Positions 61,978 through 64,000 of a stretch of DNA of 64,000 nucleotides are shown here, one piece after another. The notes beneath the pieces are model-generated. The model was given only the letters and a program-made list of their open reading frames with translations. It was not told the origin of the DNA and made no database searches. The stretch lies in assembly GCF_004791165.1 (NCBI RefSeq), contig NZ_SRUZ01000001.1, positions 354,382 to 418,381 on the forward strand. Reading direction: 5' to 3'. Made by a program: the position numbers and the translations under genes. The stretch is from Mesorhizobium sp. M8A.F.Ca.ET.218.01.1.1. GTDB lineage: Bacteria; Pseudomonadota; Alphaproteobacteria; Rhizobiales; Rhizobiaceae. Positions within the stretch are counted from its first letter, which is position 1. Each line of letters starts with the position of its first letter.

Positions 61978-62336
61978 TCGAGAGCTCCTACTCCACGTGT
62001 TACAGCACTTCCGTCAACTTCTGTGATGGTTGATCGGATGCTGCCAATCTAGGGAGAAGCTCTTTCGATCGGCTTAATAAACAGCCTTACCGATTCCTTT
62101 CCCGGCTCGAACCAAGTGCGTGGTTAACTCCATACTAAGCGCTGGCTAATGTTTCGTTTCGCGGGTCAACGCCGCAAAAGGCAAGGGCTTGGGGAAGCTT
62201 GCCACCCCCCGCGCCCATCCGGCCAGGCGGGCAGCCATGCCGACCGCTCCATCCGCCGGCGGCAAGCCCACTTAACCGTTGGTTCACCAATCTCGTTCAT
62301 GTTCCGTTGAACAGTCCGCTTGCGTGGAGCGCCTTG
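61978..62336. other. Divergent promoter region between flp and the pilus N-domain gene
   Basis: This 359-bp gap holds a GATTC (GANTC) at 62092-62096, a CtrA-like element reading TTAG-N7-TTAAC on the flp strand (62138-62123), and TTAA-N7-TTCA at 62272-62286, 50 bp before the forward gene. I see no coding sequence. Confidence 0.5.
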
Positions 62337-62759
62337 ATGGCCGTGCCGAGATCCTCAATCCTGATTGCCGCGCTTCTTGCCGCCGCCAGCTTGATTACAC
62401 CCGCCAGGGCTGGCGCCGACATCGAAGTCACCATGAATCAGGCCAAGATCGTGAAACTGTCGCGCCCCGCCGACACGATCGTCGTGGGCAACCCGGCAAT
62501 CGCCGACGCTTCCGTCCAGGATGCCTCGACGATCGTGCTCACCGGCAAGGGTTTCGGTGTCACCAACCTCGTCGTTCTCGACCAGGAAGGCAGCCCGATC
62601 GTCGACACACAGGTTACCGTGGTTCGCCAGGCAGCCTCGTCGGTTCGCATTTACCGCCGCGCGGATGTCCAGACCATGTCGTGCACGCCCTATTGCGAAA
62701 GCTCCTACAAGAGCGATGCGGAGAAATCGTCCGAAGCCGAGATGAGCGTCAGCAAATAG
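62337..62759 (+). CDS. Secreted pilus-assembly N-terminal-domain protein
   Basis: 140-residue exported protein. A signal peptide (ILIAALLAAASLITPARA) is followed by the domain found at the N terminus of CpaC secretins (VTMNQAKIVKLSRPADTIVV, then GNPAIADASVQDASTIVLTG). It lacks any secretin part. The C terminus has a CTPYC pair of cysteines and a Lys/Ser/Glu-rich tail. GGAG lies 8 nt before the ATG. It is divergent from flp and upstream of the TadE-like genes. Its job is probably at the pilus channel, but this is inference. Confidence 0.87.
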   Translation: MAVPRSSILIAALLAAASLITPARAGADIEVTMNQAKIVKLSRPADTIVVGNPAIADASVQDASTIVLTGKGFGVTNLVVLDQEGSPIVDTQVTVVRQAASSVRIYRRADVQTMSCTPYCESSYKSDAEKSSEAEMSVSK

Positions 62760-62899
62760 GCGGCACGGGAGCGCGCCATCGCCCAGGTTACCTGCTGGTT
62801 AAAACGCGCGCGCCGACTTTAACGATCATTCAAACCGGACCTCAATCGGTTTGGGTTAATACACCTGTCAGCACCGTCCAGGGATGGCAGGAACATCGC

Positions 62900-63481
62900 A
62901 TGAGCATGGAACTCGGCTCGACAGATCAGCGCAAGGTGGAGCGTACCGGGCCTTTCCAACGCTTCGTGCGCGACCGACGCGGCAGCACGGCGCTGGAGTT
63001 CGCGTTGCTTGCCATACCGTTCGCACTCCTGGTGTTCGCCATCCTCGAGAGCTGCATCTCGTTTGCCAGCCAGGAGGTGATGGCCAACATCACCGACGAT
63101 GTCGCGCGCCGGCTGCGCACCGGCCAGTTGAAGGCCGCGGACATCGCCGGGGACAATTTGAAGAACATGATCTGCGACAAGCTGGAAATCATCGTTTCCC
63201 AGGATTGTCCCAATCAGTTGAGCGTCGATCTTCGCCAATACACGACATTCGCCGACGCGGCCCTGGCCGGCTTCAGGATTCAGGGCGGTAATATTCAGCT
63301 GACGAAAAGTGGCGCGGATGTGCCCTTTACCGTCACGGCGGGTGCGGCGGAGTCAAGGAACATGCTGCGGGTCTTCTACAAATGGCCCATCATGACCAAC
63401 CTGATGGCGCAGTCGATGGGAGGTAACAAAACCCTCCATTTCGCTTCGGTGACCTGGCAGAACGAGCCGTTCGACAATTGA
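62900..63481 (+). CDS. TadE/TadG-type pseudopilin
   Basis: 193-residue TadE-like minor pilin. After a basic N terminus the prepilin-like helix DRRGSTALEFALLAIPFALLV runs near residues 28-50, with the TadE Glu at +5. A globular part follows with two cysteines (MICDKLEIIVSQDC). AGGA lies 7 nt before the ATG; an ATG two codons on is also possible. It acts in Flp pilus assembly or tip formation. Confidence 0.9.
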   Translation: MSMELGSTDQRKVERTGPFQRFVRDRRGSTALEFALLAIPFALLVFAILESCISFASQEVMANITDDVARRLRTGQLKAADIAGDNLKNMICDKLEIIVSQDCPNQLSVDLRQYTTFADAALAGFRIQGGNIQLTKSGADVPFTVTAGAAESRNMLRVFYKWPIMTNLMAQSMGGNKTLHFASVTWQNEPFDN

Positions 63482-63521
63482 TGCCATCACGGAAGCAACA
63501 ACAAGAAAAAAGGCAACGAGT

Positions 63522-64000
63522 ATGATGCGTGCGGGGGCACATCTGGGAATTGCGGGGCTTTGGGGCAAATCAGCCCGATTCTGGTCCAATCGCCGCGGCG
63601 TCGCGGCGGTCGAGTTCGCGCTTATCGCGCCTGTCCTGCTGATCATGTATTTCATGACCATGGAGGCCTCGCAGGCCATCGAGACGAGCAAGAAGGTCAG
63701 CCGCATCGGCAGCATGGTCGCCGATCTCGTCACGCAACAGCCGACCATCGTCAAGGCGGACCTCGATGCCATCATGAAGATCGGCAGCGTAACCCTTCAA
63801 CCCTACAACCGCTCGGTGCCGGACATCACCATCACAGCCATACAGGTCACCACCGATCCCACGCCAAAGGTGTTGGTGGTGTGGTCACGCAAGGTGACCA
63901 GTGGTGCATACAGCGTCGGTGCAGCGGCGGGCTCGACCACTACGGTTCCGACAGCGCTCAAGGTCGCCGGGACCTTTCTCGTCCGCGTCGACAGCACCCT
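63522..64000 (+). CDS. TadE/TadG-type pseudopilin, 5' part (partial)
   Basis: The window ends inside this gene, after 159 codons with no stop. It begins MMRAGAHLGI after AAGG, and the pseudopilin helix is RRGVAAVEFALIAPVLLIMYF near residues 25-45. It lies 40 bp after the previous TadE-like gene in the same direction. Whether it is TadE-sized or a long TadG with a von Willebrand domain depends on sequence beyond the edge. Confidence 0.85.
   Translation, partial: MMRAGAHLGIAGLWGKSARFWSNRRGVAAVEFALIAPVLLIMYFMTMEASQAIETSKKVSRIGSMVADLVTQQPTIVKADLDAIMKIGSVTLQPYNRSVPDITITAIQVTTDPTPKVLVVWSRKVTSGAYSVGAAAGSTTTVPTALKVAGTFLVRVDST

Noticed and set aside
62279..62899. Long upstream extension of the TadE-like frame
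   Set aside because: It overlaps the pilus N-domain gene in another frame and lacks pilin features; the start at 62900 has AGGA.
1..64000. CRISPR arrays, tRNA or rRNA genes, insertion sequences, integrases
   Set aside because: I looked for regularly spaced repeats, T-loop and CCA-end patterns and transposase motifs on both strands and found none. A dedicated tRNA scan would settle this for weak cases.

Overview
The window is high-GC chromosomal DNA with the gene content of a Hyphomicrobiales alphaproteobacterium, most likely Mesorhizobium or a close relative. The signs are gguABC sugar-uptake genes, a SAM-II riboswitch before metZ, a two-domain dCTP deaminase, ceramide glucosyltransferase, GcrA with clustered GANTC sites, a PodJ-like polar factor, class I lysyl-tRNA synthetase and a complete Flp/Tad pilus locus. 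The species call is inference from gene content and codon use, because no rRNA or other marker gene is present. Nearly all of the window is core-type sequence. I see no phage, insertion sequence, tRNA, rRNA or CRISPR array.

Layout. 1-3137: 3' part of a multiple-monosaccharide ABC transporter (gguA-gguB) and gguC. 3189-5748: dCTP deaminase, then metZ behind a SAM-II aptamer and an intrinsic terminator. 5776-9739: ceramide glucosyltransferase, apaG, hslO, argF. 9756-11830: argD with an unusual Arg-rich leader, divergent from gcrA. 11899-16171: corA, phoU, phoR and divergent ppk2. 16244-19566: a quorum-sensing module (luxR, luxI and a crotonase overlapping luxI) beside a periplasmic binding protein. 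19611-23291: TerB-like protein, lysyl-tRNA synthetase, and an S24-type regulator abutting a thermonuclease-fold gene. 23468-31261: a beta-oxidation operon (two acyl-CoA dehydrogenases, thiolase, hydratase/dehydrogenase, thioesterase) with a MerR regulator and a 32-bp palindromic operator. 31715-39113: PodJ-like protein, TauE/SafE exporter with its TIGR02186 partner, an Hsp70-family protein. 39116-44891: LysR regulator divergent from soeABC, a membrane-bound molybdenum sulfite dehydrogenase. 45018-51814: an AT-richer Sel1 protein, pdeM with its DEXH helicase, an NlpC/P60 peptidase, a MarR regulator, leucyl aminopeptidase. 51941-64000: the tad locus. tadD reads forward; cpaA, B, C, D, E, F and tadB, C read in reverse; flp is reverse; a pilus N-domain protein and two TadE/TadG-type pseudopilins read forward, the last cut by the window end.

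How it fits together. Four themes recur. (1) Cis-acting RNA control of amino-acid biosynthesis: SAM-II with terminator and antiterminator at metZ, and an Arg-codon leader plus terminator at argD. (2) Cell-cycle and polarity control: GcrA, four GANTC sites, PodJ, and CtrA-like boxes near podJ and the pilus genes. (3) Acyl-group metabolism tied to regulation: a LuxI-crotonase pair and a MerR-controlled beta-oxidation operon. (4) Sulfite handling: SoeABC and, a few genes away, a TauE-type exporter. Start sites were chosen from ribosome-binding sequence, overlap with neighbours and remembered family lengths; alternatives are noted.
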